Assembly: GCA_963727765.1 (NCBI GenBank)
Contig: CAVSGZ010000008.1
Location: forward strand, 372,001-436,000
Source of the DNA: FEN-299 sp963727765
Lineage (GTDB): Bacteria; Acidobacteriota; Vicinamibacteria; Vicinamibacterales; Fen-181
DNA length: 64,000 bases
Direction: 5' to 3'
Part shown: positions 63,585-64,000 of the stretch, piece after piece
Layout of the letters: every line of letters begins with the position of its first letter
How positions within the stretch are numbered: the stretch's first letter is position 1
Notes under the pieces: generated by a model
What the model saw: only the letters and a program-made list of their open reading frames with translations
What the model was told of the DNA's origin: nothing
Database searches by the model: none
Position numbers and translations under genes: made by a program

Positions 63585-64000
63585 ATGTACAGCCTTCCCA
63601 CGAACGTTTACCGAGAGCGCATCGACTTCTCGAAGATCAAGACCACGATCCCGATCCCGAACCTGATCGAGATCCAGAAGAACTCGTACGAACGGTTCCT
63701 CCAGATGAACCGCCTGCCGGCCGAGCGGGACGACGCCGGGCTGCAGTCGGTCTTCAAGTCGGTGTTCCCCATCTCCGACTTCCGGGAGAACTCCTCGCTC
63801 GAGTTCATCGACTACTCGATCGGCAACTGGGAGTGCAAGTGCGGCAAGCTCGTCGGCCTGCACCACCTGCGCAAGCCGTGCGCCAGCTGCGGGACCACGC
63901 TCGTCGTGGACCAGTACGGCGACAAGGACGTACTGTGCCCGCGCTGCGGCCGCGCCAACGCGGTGCGGGGCGACGCGTGCGACATCTGCGGGCAAACGGT
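63585..64000 (+). CDS. rpoB: RNA polymerase beta subunit (partial, N-terminus only) with zinc-ribbon insert
   Basis: 138 complete codons from the ATG at 63585 to the window edge. The start is typical (RERIDFSKIKTTIPIPNLIE, IQKNSYERFLQ, FPISDFRENSSLEF). Where E. coli continues directly after DYSIG-like sequence, this protein has an insert with Cys at about 84, 86, 99, 102, 118, 121, 132 and 135: two potential zinc ribbons in the beta1 region. Such an insert is, to my knowledge, found in Acidobacteriota RpoB. The Shine-Dalgarno is weak (AGG). Confidence 0.95.
   Translation, partial: MYSLPTNVYRERIDFSKIKTTIPIPNLIEIQKNSYERFLQMNRLPAERDDAGLQSVFKSVFPISDFRENSSLEFIDYSIGNWECKCGKLVGLHHLRKPCASCGTTLVVDQYGDKDVLCPRCGRANAVRGDACDICGQT

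Overview
This 64 kb window is a high-GC, tightly packed bacterial chromosome segment made almost entirely of housekeeping genes. It has no phage, insertion-sequence, plasmid or CRISPR signature. The most likely source is an Acidobacteriota of the Vicinamibacteria type. The evidence is an RpoB whose N-terminal part carries a Cys-rich double zinc-ribbon insert, a holB-ricT pair, a korDABC ferredoxin oxidoreductase, a heptose-kinase gene that points to an LPS-type outer membrane, and many short intergenic repeats. The lineage call is inference from gene content, not a phylogeny.

Layout. 1-8979 (minus) is one probable eight-gene operon: response regulator, sensor kinase, PepSY-like secreted protein, a secreted protein of unknown function, a YncE-type beta-propeller, then TolC, membrane fusion protein and RND pump (the pump is cut by the window edge). 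8980-9405 is a gene-free spacer filled with period-7 repeats. 9406-15426 (plus) holds korDABC, holB, ricT, pdxA and smpB. 15442-17283 (minus) is a secreted fibronectin-III/repeat protein. 17504-21928 (plus) has nucleotide-sugar genes (DegT aminotransferase, RmlD-like reductase, gmd) around a dicarboxylate symporter. 22075-34177 (plus) is a respiratory complex I operon, nuoABC-gmhA-DEF-HJKLMN, with gmhA inserted and nuoG and nuoI absent. 34174-35589 (minus) is selA. 36417-36623 (minus) is a cold-shock gene with a long structured leader, divergent from purH. 38484-39741 (minus) is trm112-type plus heptose kinase.

39826-43517 (plus) holds a TPR protein, an outer-membrane lipoprotein and ispE. 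Then come tRNA-Gln, prs, rplY and pth; rpsF, rpsR, rplI and dnaB; alr, radA, a PIN-TRAM membrane protein, plsC, a B3/4-domain protein, ispDF, gltX and rlmB. The right end is the classic translation/transcription block: tRNA-Thr, Tyr, Gly, Thr, then tuf, rpmG, tRNA-Trp, secE, nusG, rplK, rplA, rplJ, rplL and rpoB (cut by the window edge).

Points that stand out: (1) EF-Tu has a longer switch I in which the usual RGITI is replaced by KILTI, and the gene has codon use unlike its neighbours; (2) period-7 repeat arrays, several forming large inverted repeats, sit between genes of the ribosomal operon and in places abut or supply the ribosome-binding site; (3) the cspA-like gene has a consensus promoter followed by an intrinsic terminator inside its own 5' leader; (4) nuoL, purH and the TPR gene each carry one extra base that breaks the frame. 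All three lie between 29.4 and 40.1 kb, which looks more like sequence error than biology; (5) complex I lacks nuoG and nuoI at this locus.
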